From assembly GCF_039889165.1 (NCBI RefSeq), contig NZ_JAYMYY010000010.1, forward strand, positions 1-64,000: a DNA stretch of 64,000 nt. The letters run 5' to 3'. The position numbers and the translations under genes were made by a program. Position 1 is the first letter of the stretch; the number at the start of each line of letters is the position of its first letter. Below are positions 23,829 through 32,270 of this stretch, piece by piece. The notes beneath the pieces are model-generated. The model had not been told where the DNA came from. It ran no database searches and saw only the letters and a list, made by a program, of their open reading frames with translations. Origin of the DNA: Pseudocitrobacter cyperus (GTDB lineage: Bacteria; Pseudomonadota; Gammaproteobacteria; Enterobacterales; Enterobacteriaceae).

Positions 23829-25319
23829 ATGTTTAGTAGTGATTTGTTATTACAGGGTGTCGATCATTTACTCGCCAACCCAATGGCGCTCCTGCTGGCC
23901 TCTTTCGGCGTACTCCTGGGGATCATGATTGGCGCCCTGCCCGGCCTGACCGCAACCATGGGGGTGGCGATTTTGCTGCCCTTTACCTACGGGATGGATC
24001 CCATCTCCGGGCTGTTGATGATTTGCGGGGTATTTTTCGGCGGCGTCTATGGCGGCTCCATCACCGCCATCTTGTTAAAGATCCCCGGAACGCCCGCCGC
24101 CGCCGCGACGGCGATCGACGGCTACGAGCTAACGCTACAGGGGAAAGCCGGTATGGCGCTCAGCGCCGCCACCTTTTCCTCTTTTAGCGGCGGCATACTG
24201 AGCATCATCGTACTGATGTTTCTCGCCCCGGTGCTGGCCGGCTGGGCGCTGGAGTTCAGCGCCTCGGAGTCCTTTGCGCTGGCGATCTTCGGCCTGAGCA
24301 TCATTGCCAGCATTTCCGGCGCATCGCTGATCAAGGGGCTGATTTCCGGCGTCGGCGGCCTGCTCATCGCCACCATCGGGCTGGATCCGATGGGCGGTTT
24401 TCCCCGCTTTACCGGCGGTTTCGTCGAACTGATGAATGTACCGTTTATTCCGGTGATGATCGGCCTGTTCGCCGCCTCGGAAGCGTTCAAATCGATGGAA
24501 AAGGATCATACGCTTGAGCAAAATATGAAGGCCGTTATCGGCAGTATCCTGCTGCCGTGGCATATCATCCGCCGCCTTTTGGTGACTATTCTCCGTTCTG
24601 CCGGGCTGGGTATGTTTATCGGCATGATCCCCGGCGCGGGTTCGGATATTGCGGCGTTCGTCGCCTATAACGAAACCAAACGCTTTAGCAAGACGCCGGA
24701 AAACTTCGGCAAAGGGGAAATCACCGCCGTTTCGTCCTGCGAGGCCGGAGCGAACGGCTGTACCGGCGGCGCATTACTGCCGATGCTGACGCTGGGCATT
24801 CCCGGCGATGCGGTGACCGCCATTATGCTCGGCGCGCTGACGCTTCAGGGCATGCAGCCCGGCCCGCTGATGTTTACCGAACACGGCGACATGGTGTACA
24901 CGCTGTTTATCGGGATGATCTTTTGCTACTTCATGCTGCTGATTCTGGGGCTGTTATCGCTGAAAGTGGTGAGCAATGTGGTGAAAATTCCCGGCCATAT
25001 TCTCACGCCGCTGATCCTCGCTCTGTGCGTCGTTGGCACCTATGCGCTTAATAACAGTGTGTTTGATGTGGGGATTATGCTGATTGCGGGTATTGTGGGT
25101 TATTTCATGCAGAAAGGTGGTTACCCTGCCTCGCCAGTCGTGCTGGCGTTGATTATGGGGCCGATGGCGGAAAGTAACCTGCGCCGGGCGCTGTCGCTCT
25201 CTGCCGGAAGCTGGGATTTTCTCTACACCCGCCCCATCACGCTGGCGCTGTTAAGCCTGGCGCTCGTTACGCTGGCTACGCCTATTGCGCGTGGGTTATG
25301 GAAATTTCGCCACGCATAA
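23829..25319 (+). CDS. TctA-type large membrane subunit of the TTT transporter
   Basis: Large permease subunit with about 11-12 membrane helices that drives carboxylate uptake using an ion gradient. The family signature is present near the N-terminus: GALPGLTATMGVAILLPFTY, then GGVYGGSITAILLKIPGTPAAAAT, and a second related repeat with IPGAGSDIAAFVAYN and LTLGIPGDAVTAIMLG. The start at 23829 is preceded by GGAG five bases away and gives 496 residues; an ATG at 23817, fused to the tctB stop, would add four. It ends the accessory operon just before a bidirectional terminator. Confidence 0.88.
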   Translation: MFSSDLLLQGVDHLLANPMALLLASFGVLLGIMIGALPGLTATMGVAILLPFTYGMDPISGLLMICGVFFGGVYGGSITAILLKIPGTPAAAATAIDGYELTLQGKAGMALSAATFSSFSGGILSIIVLMFLAPVLAGWALEFSASESFALAIFGLSIIASISGASLIKGLISGVGGLLIATIGLDPMGGFPRFTGGFVELMNVPFIPVMIGLFAASEAFKSMEKDHTLEQNMKAVIGSILLPWHIIRRLLVTILRSAGLGMFIGMIPGAGSDIAAFVAYNETKRFSKTPENFGKGEITAVSSCEAGANGCTGGALLPMLTLGIPGDAVTAIMLGALTLQGMQPGPLMFTEHGDMVYTLFIGMIFCYFMLLILGLLSLKVVSNVVKIPGHILTPLILALCVVGTYALNNSVFDVGIMLIAGIVGYFMQKGGYPASPVVLALIMGPMAESNLRRALSLSAGSWDFLYTRPITLALLSLALVTLATPIARGLWKFRHA

Positions 25320-25325
25320 AAATCG

Positions 25326-25362
25326 CGCCCCCCAGGCACACAACCCGAGGGGCGTTTTTTTT
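25326..25362. terminator. Bidirectional terminator between tctA-like gene and udp
   Basis: Stem CGCCCC (25326-25331) pairs with GGGGCG (25349-25354); the plus side runs into eight T, and the minus side into GATTTTT. It serves both the accessory operon and the convergent udp gene. Confidence 0.85.
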
Positions 25363-26122
25363 ACAGCAGGCGACGCGCCGCTTCCACCACGATTTTCACC
25401 GCGTGGCTTTCGGTCTGTTTCATCGTCTCAGCGTTCGGGATCTCCTGCTGAGTACGGTTCACAATCACGCCTGCAACCATCCCTGCGCGCAGCCCCTGGC
25501 TGGAACACATGGTCAGCAGCGTTGCCGATTCCATCTCATAGTTCATCACGCCCATCGACTGCCACTCTTCCATGGAACCTTTGAAGCGGCTGACCACGCG
25601 GCCGGAGAAGGTGTCGTAACGCTCCTGGCCTGGGTAAAAGGTGTCGGAAGAGGCGGTTACGCCAACGTGGGTGGTCGCGCCAATCTCTTTGGCCGCCGCC
25701 ACCAGCGCGGTGGTGCACTCGAAATCAGCCACCGCCGGGTATTCCATCGGCGCAAAGTGCAGGCTCGCACCATCGAGGCGAACGGATGCAGTAGTCACCA
25801 GCACATCGCCAACGTTGATATTCGGTTGAATTGCGCCGGTGGTGCCAACGCGCAGGAATGTGCGAATGCCCAGTTGCGCCAGCTCTTCTACCGCGATAGA
25901 CGTAGACGGGCCGCCGATACCGGTGGAGCACACAATCACCGGCTTGCCATCAAGCTCGGCACGCCAGGAGGTAAATTCTCGGTGGGATGCCAGTTTGACC
26001 GGCTTATCCATCAGCGCGGCGATCTTTTCCACACGCTCCGGGTCGCCAGGGACGATCGCGAGCGTAGCCCCTTGTAAATCGTTTTTGGTGAGGCCGAGAT
26101 GAAAAACATCAGACTTAGACAT
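25361..26122 (-). CDS. udp: Uridine phosphorylase Udp
   Basis: Cytosolic enzyme that reversibly cleaves uridine with phosphate to uracil and ribose-1-phosphate in nucleoside salvage. It has 253 residues, identical in length to E. coli. Signature segments are IVPGDPERVEKIA, the phosphate-binding VGTTGAIQPNINVGDVL and the nucleoside-binding VMNYEMESATLL. It is controlled by the CRP/CytR region upstream and ends at the shared terminator. Confidence 0.97.
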   Translation of the reverse strand: MSKSDVFHLGLTKNDLQGATLAIVPGDPERVEKIAALMDKPVKLASHREFTSWRAELDGKPVIVCSTGIGGPSTSIAVEELAQLGIRTFLRVGTTGAIQPNINVGDVLVTTASVRLDGASLHFAPMEYPAVADFECTTALVAAAKEIGATTHVGVTASSDTFYPGQERYDTFSGRVVSRFKGSMEEWQSMGVMNYEMESATLLTMCSSQGLRAGMVAGVIVNRTQQEIPNAETMKQTESHAVKIVVEAARRLL

Positions 26123-26194
26123 AGAAAACTCCTCTGTGGATCGGGTTTGTCAGAAGAAGCAAAAAGCCACTTTACAGAAGACAATGACAACATT

Positions 26195-26212
26195 TCGTGA
26201 CCTCCGTCACCA
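26195..26212 (-). promoter_or_regulatory. CRP site proximal to udp
   Basis: GTGA-CCTCCG-TCAC, an exact match to the conserved core of the CRP palindrome (GTGA-N6-TCAC), centred 81 bases upstream of the udp ATG. It is the promoter-proximal of two sites. Confidence 0.8.
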
Positions 26213-26245
26213 GGAATTAAAAATATTGCAGCAAATTCCATTCAA

Positions 26246-26265
26246 AAAGTGATTCACATCACATT
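26246..26265 (-). promoter_or_regulatory. CRP site distal to udp
   Basis: GTGA-TTCACA-TCAC with flanking A/T matches the CRP core exactly. It is centred 52 bases upstream of the proximal site, about five helical turns, so both CRP dimers face the same side of the DNA with room for CytR between. Confidence 0.85.
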
Positions 26266-26373
26266 AACAAGTTATATCTTCCGTTGTTGCACAAAAATCG
26301 CCCGTATTCAGGCACTGTGATTTGTCTATATTAAAGAAGCGCTAAAAGCTCATTTTAAGGTACGGAGAATGCC

Positions 26374-27180
26374 ATGACCAACAACCAACCTGGGTTCGCA
26401 CCTGCCGCATCGCCTCACGCCTCTACTACTGTTCACACATCAGACGAGGCGATTGTCGCGGGCGAAACATCCATTCCTTCTCAGGGCGACCTTCTGCCTG
26501 CTTACCATGCCCGCCCGAAACAGAGCGATGGCCCGCTTCCGGTGGTAATCGTAGTGCAGGAGATTTTTGGCGTCCATGAACACATCCGCGATATCTGTCG
26601 TCGCCTGGCGCTGGAAGGTTATCTGGCTGTTGCACCAGAGCTTTATTTTCGACAGGGCGATCCTAACGATTACGCCGACATCCCCACCCTTTTCAATAAC
26701 CTGGTCAGCAAAGTCCCCGATGCGCAGGTACTGGCCGACCTCGATCACGTCGCTAACTGGGCTTCGCGCAATGGCGGCGATGCCAGCCGTTTGCTGATCA
26801 CCGGCTTCTGCTGGGGCGGACGCATCGCGTGGCTGTACGCCGCGCATAACCCGCAATTAAAAGCCGCCGTGGCATGGTACGGCAAGCTGGTTGGCGATAA
26901 ATCGCTGAACTCGCCAAAGCAACCGGTAGATATCGCCGTTGACCTCAATGCACCGGTGCTAGGTCTGTATGGCGGGCAGGACACGGGGATCCCGGTTGAT
27001 AGCGTAGAGACAATGCGCCAGGCGCTGCGGGCGGCCAATGCCAGAGCCGAAATCATTGTCTACCCGGATGCCGGGCATGCGTTTAATGCTGATTATCGCC
27101 CGAGCTATCACGAAGAATCTGCAAAAGATGGCTGGCAGCGCATGCTGGAATGGTTTGCGCAGTATGGCGGGAAGAAATAA
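26374..27180 (+). CDS. ysgA: Dienelactone hydrolase family protein YsgA
   Basis: Alpha/beta hydrolase of the dienelactone hydrolase family, 268 residues (E. coli 271). The nucleophile is Cys146 in the elbow GFCWGG, with the acid in YGGQDTGIPVD and the base histidine in YPDAGHAFNAD. The physiological substrate in enterobacteria is not established. An N-terminal low-complexity leader of about 25 residues precedes the domain. It is divergent from udp and converges on metE over a shared hairpin. Confidence 0.92.
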   Translation: MTNNQPGFAPAASPHASTTVHTSDEAIVAGETSIPSQGDLLPAYHARPKQSDGPLPVVIVVQEIFGVHEHIRDICRRLALEGYLAVAPELYFRQGDPNDYADIPTLFNNLVSKVPDAQVLADLDHVANWASRNGGDASRLLITGFCWGGRIAWLYAAHNPQLKAAVAWYGKLVGDKSLNSPKQPVDIAVDLNAPVLGLYGGQDTGIPVDSVETMRQALRAANARAEIIVYPDAGHAFNADYRPSYHEESAKDGWQRMLEWFAQYGGKK

Positions 27181-27187
27181 GCGTATT

Positions 27188-27214
27188 GCCCGGTAACGCT
27201 TTCGCTTACCGGGC
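27188..27214. terminator. Hairpin between convergent ysgA and metE
   Basis: Perfect 9-base stem GCCCGGTAA (27188-27196) and TTACCGGGC (27206-27214), a 9-base loop, and a short T-rich run on the plus side. It also resembles a REP core. It lies between the ysgA and metE stops and probably serves both. Confidence 0.7.
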
Positions 27215-27223
27215 CTGTTCATT

Positions 27224-29485
27224 TTACCCCTGGCGCAGGTTCTGCGCCGCCTGCACCATGTTCGCCAGCGCGGCGCGGGTTTCTGGCCAGCCGCGGGTTT
27301 TCAGACCGCAGTCCGGGTTGACCCACAAACGTTCGGCCGGAATACGTTGCGCGGCTTTCTTCAACAGGGCTTCAATCCACTCCACGCTCGGGACGTTTGG
27401 CGAGTGAATATCATACACACCCGGGCCGATTTCATTTGGATAATCAAACTCTTCGAACGACTCCAGCAGCTCCATGTCGGAACGTGAAGTTTCGATAGTA
27501 ATAACATCCGCATCCAAAGCAGCAATCGAATCCATGATGTCGTTGAACTCGCAGTAACACATGTGAGTGTGGATTTGCGTGTCGTCCTTCGCCACAGCGG
27601 CGTTGATACGGAAAGCCTCCACGCCCCATGCCAGATAGGCGTCCCAATCACTACGGCGCAACGGTAAGCCTTCGCGCAGCGCCGGTTCGTCGATCTGAAT
27701 AATGCCAATGCCCGCCGCTTCCAGATCCGCCACTTCATCGCGCAGCGCCAGAGCAATCTGTTTGGCGATGGTTTCGCGGCTAACATCTTCGCGCGGGAAA
27801 GACCAGCAGAGAATAGTGACCGGGCCAGTCAACATGCCTTTTACCGGTTTGTCGGTCAGAGACTGCGCATATTTCGCCCATTCTACGGTAATCGCTTCCG
27901 GGCGACTCACGTCACCAATCACCACAGGCGGTTTTACACAGCGCGAACCATAGCTCTGTACCCAGCCGTTCTGCGTGAAAACAAAGCCATCAAGATGCTC
28001 GCCAAAATATTCCACCATATCGTTACGTTCGGCTTCGCCGTGCACCAAAACATCCAGTCCTAAACGTTCCTGCTCCACAATCGCCTGCTTGATGTGCCCG
28101 GCGATACCGGTGCGGTAGTTGTTGGCATCAAGATTGCCCTTTTTGAAGTCCAGACGCAGGCCGCGGATTTCCGTAGTTTGCGGGAAAGAACCAATGGTCG
28201 TGGTCGGCCAGGCAGGCAGCTTAAAGCGGGCACGCTGCGCTTCGGCGCGCACTTCGTAAGCGTTTGTGCGCTGGCTATCGTGAGCGGTAATCGCTGCCAG
28301 ACGTTTTTCCACCGCCGAATTATGTACGCGTGTTGAGTGGCGGCGTGCCTGAATCGGCGCACTCCACTCAATCAGTTTCGCGGTGTCGCCACTGTTCAGC
28401 GCATCGCGCAGCAACGCCAGTTCACCGCATTTTTGCAGGGCGAAGGCAAACCAGCTCTTCACTTCCGCGTCCAGCCGCGTTTCAACGCTGAGATCGATTG
28501 GACTGTGCAATAGCGAGCAGGACGACGCAACCCACAGATCACGTTTACCGACGATCCCCTTAATTTGCGCATATTTTTCGGTGAGATCGGCACGCCAGAC
28601 GTTACGGCCGTTTACCAGACCCGCCGAGAGCAGCCAGTTGGACGGCAAACGGTTGTGCAACGCTTCTACATCATCTTTACCGTGAACCAGATCAACGTGC
28701 AGACCCTGCACCGGCAACGCGGTGATGGTTTCCAGATTCGGCGTAACGCCTTCAAAATAGGTGGTCAGCAGCAGCTTTACCGGGCTCTGAAGCGCATCGT
28801 AGGCAGGTTTGAAAGCATCCAGCCATGCCTGCGGGAGTTCCAGCACCAGGGCGGGTTCATCGATTTGCACCCATTCAATCCCGCGTTCCGCCAGCCCGGC
28901 CAGTACCTGCTGGTATACCGGCAGGATGTCGCTCAGCAGGCTCAGGCGATCAAACTGCTCGCCCTTCACTTTACCCAGCCACAGGTAAGTAACCGGCCCA
29001 AGCAGCACAGGTTTCACTTTGTGGCCGAGCGCCAGCGCTTCGTCCACTTCATCCAGCAACTGCGTCCAGGTCAGTTTGAACTGCTGACCCTTAACGAACT
29101 CCGGCACCATATAGTGGTAGTTGGTGTTAAACCATTTTGTCATTTCCGCCGCCGCCGCAGGTTCACCGGTTGGTGCGCGGCCACGGCCAATACGGAACAG
29201 CGTGTCGATGTCTACCGAGCCATCGTTATTCTGATGACGAGCCGGAACATTACCCAGCAGCAGGCTGGTGGTCAAAACATGGTCGTACCAGGCGAAATCC
29301 CCCACCGGCAGCAGGTCGATACCCGCCTGTTTCTGCTGCTCCCAGTGACGGGCGCGCAGTTCGCGCCCCACTGCCAGCAGTTCTTCACGGGAGGCATTAC
29401 CCGCCCAGTAGCTCTCTTGTGCTTTTTTCAGCTCGCGACGCAGGCCAACGCGAGGGAAACCGAGGGTGTGATTAAGAATTGTCAT
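27224..29485 (-). CDS. metE: Cobalamin-independent methionine synthase MetE
   Basis: Zinc enzyme that transfers a methyl group from 5-methyltetrahydropteroyl-tri-glutamate to homocysteine, the last step of methionine synthesis without B12. It has 753 residues as in E. coli. The two barrels are visible from FPRVGLRRELKKAQE at the N-terminus to the zinc-binding C-terminal half, with ligands in HTHMCYCEFND (His and Cys), ITIETSRSD (Glu) and NPDCGLKTR (Cys). It is divergent from its activator gene metR, with MetJ boxes between. Confidence 0.98.
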   Translation of the reverse strand: MTILNHTLGFPRVGLRRELKKAQESYWAGNASREELLAVGRELRARHWEQQKQAGIDLLPVGDFAWYDHVLTTSLLLGNVPARHQNNDGSVDIDTLFRIGRGRAPTGEPAAAAEMTKWFNTNYHYMVPEFVKGQQFKLTWTQLLDEVDEALALGHKVKPVLLGPVTYLWLGKVKGEQFDRLSLLSDILPVYQQVLAGLAERGIEWVQIDEPALVLELPQAWLDAFKPAYDALQSPVKLLLTTYFEGVTPNLETITALPVQGLHVDLVHGKDDVEALHNRLPSNWLLSAGLVNGRNVWRADLTEKYAQIKGIVGKRDLWVASSCSLLHSPIDLSVETRLDAEVKSWFAFALQKCGELALLRDALNSGDTAKLIEWSAPIQARRHSTRVHNSAVEKRLAAITAHDSQRTNAYEVRAEAQRARFKLPAWPTTTIGSFPQTTEIRGLRLDFKKGNLDANNYRTGIAGHIKQAIVEQERLGLDVLVHGEAERNDMVEYFGEHLDGFVFTQNGWVQSYGSRCVKPPVVIGDVSRPEAITVEWAKYAQSLTDKPVKGMLTGPVTILCWSFPREDVSRETIAKQIALALRDEVADLEAAGIGIIQIDEPALREGLPLRRSDWDAYLAWGVEAFRINAAVAKDDTQIHTHMCYCEFNDIMDSIAALDADVITIETSRSDMELLESFEEFDYPNEIGPGVYDIHSPNVPSVEWIEALLKKAAQRIPAERLWVNPDCGLKTRGWPETRAALANMVQAAQNLRQG

Positions 29486-29602
29486 GGTATGCCCCTTGTG
29501 GAATTTTTAGTATTTAGCCGTCCAGATGTTTACACATCCATAATCGACAGGTACTGTATATTCCTCAAGCGCAAATTGTTCATGCCGAAGTGAAGGACTT
29601 TC
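29486..29602. promoter_or_regulatory. metE/metR divergent regulatory region
   Basis: This 117-base region controls metE and metR. MetJ boxes lie at 29516-29539. A TGAAC-like element near 29570-29583 could be part of a MetR site (consensus TGAA-N5-TTCA), but I cannot place a full one. MetR with homocysteine activates metE; MetJ with SAM represses both. Confidence 0.7.
29516..29539. promoter_or_regulatory. MetJ operator (three tandem met boxes)
   Basis: Three contiguous 8-mers resemble the met box AGACGTCT: AGCCGTCC (29516-29523), AGATGTTT (29524-29531) and ACACATCC (29532-29539). Tandem, head-to-tail 8-base spacing is how MetJ dimers bind. Confidence 0.8.
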
Positions 29603-30556
29603 ATGATCGAAGTAAAACATCTGAAAACGCTGCAAGCGTTGCGGAATTGCGGGTCGCTCGCCGCTGCGGCGGCTACGCTGCATCAGACCCAGTCCGCCCT
29701 TTCCCACCAGTTCAGCGATCTGGAACAGCGCCTTGGCTTTCGGCTATTTGTACGTAAGAGCCAGCCGCTGCGCTTTACGCCGCAGGGTGAAATTCTGCTC
29801 CAGTTGGCAAACCAGGTGCTGCCGCAAATCAGCCAGGCACTTCAGGCCTGTAACGAGCCGCAACAGGCACGTCTGCGTATCGCCATTGAGTGCCATAGCT
29901 GTATTCAGTGGCTGACGCCTGCACTGGAAAGCTTCCATAAAAACTGGCCGCAGGTTGAGATGGATTTTAAATCCGGCGTTACGTTTGACCCACAGCCGGC
30001 ATTACAGCAGGGTGAGCTGGATCTGGTCATGACCTCCGATATTCTGCCTCGCAGCGGGCTGCACTATTCGCCAATGTTTGATTACGAAGTCCGCCTGGTG
30101 CTGGCGCCTGACCATCCGCTGGCCACGAAAACGCGTATCACGCCGGAAGATATGGCCAACGAAACGCTGCTGATCTACCCGGTACAGCGCACCCGTCTGG
30201 ATATCTGGCGCCATTTCCTGCAACCGGCAGGCGTCAGCCCGTCGCTGAAAAGCGTCGATAACACATTATTGTTGATTCAGATGGTTGCCGCCCGAATGGG
30301 CATTGCCGCGCTGCCGCACTGGGTGGTGGAGAGTTTCGAGCGCCAGGGTCTGGTGGTGACAAAAACGCTGGGCGAGGGATTATGGAGCCGACTGTACGCC
30401 GCCGTGCGCGATGGCGAGCAGCATCAGCCGGTAACGGAAGCGTTTATTCGTTCAGCGCGGAATCACGCCTGCGATCATCTGCCTTTTGTGAAGAACGCGG
30501 AGCGACCCACTTTCGATGTACCCACAGCGAAGCCAGGATCACCAGCGCGCCTGTGA
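29603..30556 (+). CDS. metR: LysR-type regulator MetR
   Basis: Homocysteine-responsive LysR activator of metE, metH and related genes. It has 317 residues as in E. coli. The N-terminal winged helix-turn-helix (IEVKHLKTLQALRNCGSLAAAAATLHQTQSALSHQ... about 1-60) is followed by the periplasmic-binding-like effector domain. Its final 113 bases overlap the 3' end of the convergent yigM gene on the other strand; both proteins have their usual full length, so the overlap is real. Confidence 0.96.
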   Translation: MIEVKHLKTLQALRNCGSLAAAAATLHQTQSALSHQFSDLEQRLGFRLFVRKSQPLRFTPQGEILLQLANQVLPQISQALQACNEPQQARLRIAIECHSCIQWLTPALESFHKNWPQVEMDFKSGVTFDPQPALQQGELDLVMTSDILPRSGLHYSPMFDYEVRLVLAPDHPLATKTRITPEDMANETLLIYPVQRTRLDIWRHFLQPAGVSPSLKSVDNTLLLIQMVAARMGIAALPHWVVESFERQGLVVTKTLGEGLWSRLYAAVRDGEQHQPVTEAFIRSARNHACDHLPFVKNAERPTFDVPTAKPGSPARL

Positions 30557-31343
30557 TAAAGGTCGGCCAGTGCGGCTGTTTATGCCAGATAGCCAGGTTA
30601 ACCAGCAGCCCGGCCGGTACGTGCATATTATTCATAATGCCGAGCGTTCCGGCGTCTACCTGGGTGGCGCCGTAGTTCCACATGAAGTAACCAATCCCTG
30701 ATGCCACCACACCAAGAAACACCAGAATCCCCCATTGCAGCGTGGTCTCCGGCATCTTCTGCGCGTTGCCCAGCAGCGACCACGCAACAATAGCCACCAG
30801 AAACGCGCCAAGATAAAACCAGGCAAAAGCGTTGTGCTGCGGCATCGGGCGGATTTCCATCAGGCGTTTGTAGCCCACCATGCCAATCGCGAACGTGATA
30901 TTGGAGAGCTGCACCAGCAGCAGGCCGATCCAGAAGTGATTGGTGACTTGATCATAGCGAATGATCCCGGCGCCAATTACCGCCAGCAGCGCACTAAACG
31001 CGTAACCCCAACGCAAGCGACGCCTGCTCATCAGGTCATAAATCAGGGTGATATAGAGCGGCGTCAGCACGGTAAAGAGCAACAGTTCGGAAACGGTCAG
31101 ATAGAGATAGGCGCGGAAACTGAGCATATACATAATGCCAAGCTGCATCGCCCCCACCAGCATGTATAAACCGACCGTTTTAACGCTATTACCACGAGTA
31201 CGCAGAAACGGCAGAAATACCAGCGCCGCCAGGCCAACGCGCATCAGCACGGCAAAATAGCTGTCGACGTGTCCGGCCAGATATTCGCCGTAAAAGCTAA
31301 AAGAGAAAGCCCACAGAATAGTGGTGATAATGAGTAGCGCCAC
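30444..31343 (-). CDS. yigM: Biotin transporter YigM (BioP)
   Basis: Inner-membrane EamA/DMT-fold protein identified in E. coli as the biotin uptake system. It has 299 residues as in E. coli, with ten hydrophobic segments in two EamA repeats (e.g. ILWAFSFSFYGEYLAG and the second-half GILVFLGVVASGIGYFMWNYGA). The C-terminal 37 codons lie opposite the end of metR. It is separated from yigL by 85 bases. Confidence 0.93.
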   Translation of the reverse strand: MALLIITTILWAFSFSFYGEYLAGHVDSYFAVLMRVGLAALVFLPFLRTRGNSVKTVGLYMLVGAMQLGIMYMLSFRAYLYLTVSELLLFTVLTPLYITLIYDLMSRRRLRWGYAFSALLAVIGAGIIRYDQVTNHFWIGLLLVQLSNITFAIGMVGYKRLMEIRPMPQHNAFAWFYLGAFLVAIVAWSLLGNAQKMPETTLQWGILVFLGVVASGIGYFMWNYGATQVDAGTLGIMNNMHVPAGLLVNLAIWHKQPHWPTFITGALVILASLWVHRKWVAPRSSQKADDRRRDSALNE

Positions 31344-31428
31344 AATGAATGTCTCTCAGGAAGATGAACACGCATTGTAGCGAAGAGATGGGTTGACGAC
31401 TGAGCAATAAATACTCAATCGTCATTTT

Positions 31429-32229
31429 TTAAGCAAGATACAGTTTACGCAGGTAGTGCGGCACAGCATCATCCGCGTTAGAACCAATCACTTCCAGCTC
31501 CGGGTGCAGATCCTTCAGACGCTGATGCGCTCCGGCCATAATGCAGCCTTTTCCCGCCATTGACAGCATCTCGGCATCGTTCATGCCATCGCCAAAGGCG
31601 ATGCAGTCTTTCAGGCTATAACCCAGTTTTTTCGCCACCGCTTCCAGCGCATGGCCTTTGGAGACACCGCCCGCCATCACTTCCAGGCAGGTGAGCGTTG
31701 AGAAGCTGACGTTCACACGGTCGCCCCAGCGCGCATTAATCGCCTGCTCCAGCGGCAATAAGACTTCGTGATTATCGCTGGTGAAAAAGACCTTGCTCAC
31801 ACCTTCCGGCTCCAGCAGACCCGGTTCGAAGAGCTGGTAGTTAAACACCGCTTCTTTGAAGAAACGCATCTCTTCCGGGCGATGGCGGTTCATAAACCAT
31901 TCATCATTGCGATAAACATTGGTGATGATATCGGGGCTGGTGTGCATCACCCCAAAAAGGTCGGCCGCGATATCGCGATCGAGGTTATGCGCAAACAGCA
32001 AATTACCATCGGTGTCGTGTACACGTGCACCATTGGAGGTGATCATGTAGGCCTCAATCCCGAGATTATCGCGGATCTGCCCCACATCGATGTGGTGGCG
32101 ACCAGTCGCAAACACGAAATGAAGCCCTTTTTCGGTCAGCAATTTCAGCGTCTCTTTCGCATAGGGCGTAAGGCGATGATCGGGAGAGAGGAGCGTGCCA
32201 TCTAAATCAGATGCAACAACCTGGTACAT
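31429..32229 (-). CDS. yigL: HAD phosphatase YigL (pyridoxal phosphate/sugar phosphatase)
   Basis: Cof-type HAD phosphatase of 266 residues. E. coli YigL dephosphorylates pyridoxal phosphate and sugar phosphates and helps relieve glucose-phosphate stress through SgrS-stabilised pldB-yigL mRNA. Motif I is DLDGTLL (9-15), motif II is in FATGRH, and motifs III/IV appear as K in GVSKGHAL and GDGMNDAEML. It lies 41 bases after pldB on the same strand, the arrangement required for the known pldB-yigL transcript. Confidence 0.94.
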   Translation of the reverse strand: MYQVVASDLDGTLLSPDHRLTPYAKETLKLLTEKGLHFVFATGRHHIDVGQIRDNLGIEAYMITSNGARVHDTDGNLLFAHNLDRDIAADLFGVMHTSPDIITNVYRNDEWFMNRHRPEEMRFFKEAVFNYQLFEPGLLEPEGVSKVFFTSDNHEVLLPLEQAINARWGDRVNVSFSTLTCLEVMAGGVSKGHALEAVAKKLGYSLKDCIAFGDGMNDAEMLSMAGKGCIMAGAHQRLKDLHPELEVIGSNADDAVPHYLRKLYLA

Positions 32230-32270
32230 AAGAAAGTTCTACCTTTAAGCCTGGCGGCATAAATGCCGGT

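Larger units (their letters stand above)
26123..26373. promoter_or_regulatory. udp/ysgA divergent regulatory region
   Basis: This 251-base AT-rich divergent region contains two CRP sites described separately, 52 bases apart centre to centre. That is the arrangement of CRP-CytR-regulated udp in E. coli, where CytR binds between the CRP dimers. A ribosome site (AAGGTACGGAG) precedes ysgA. Confidence 0.75.

Noticed and set aside
28565..29593. 342-codon open frame antisense to metE
   Set aside because: Same effect opposite a highly conserved gene; low-complexity Gln/Arg/His-rich product, no ribosome site.
31392..31427. GACGA...TCGTC hairpin between yigL and yigM as a terminator
   Set aside because: The T-run is on the plus-strand side, while both genes are read on the minus strand; no clear role.
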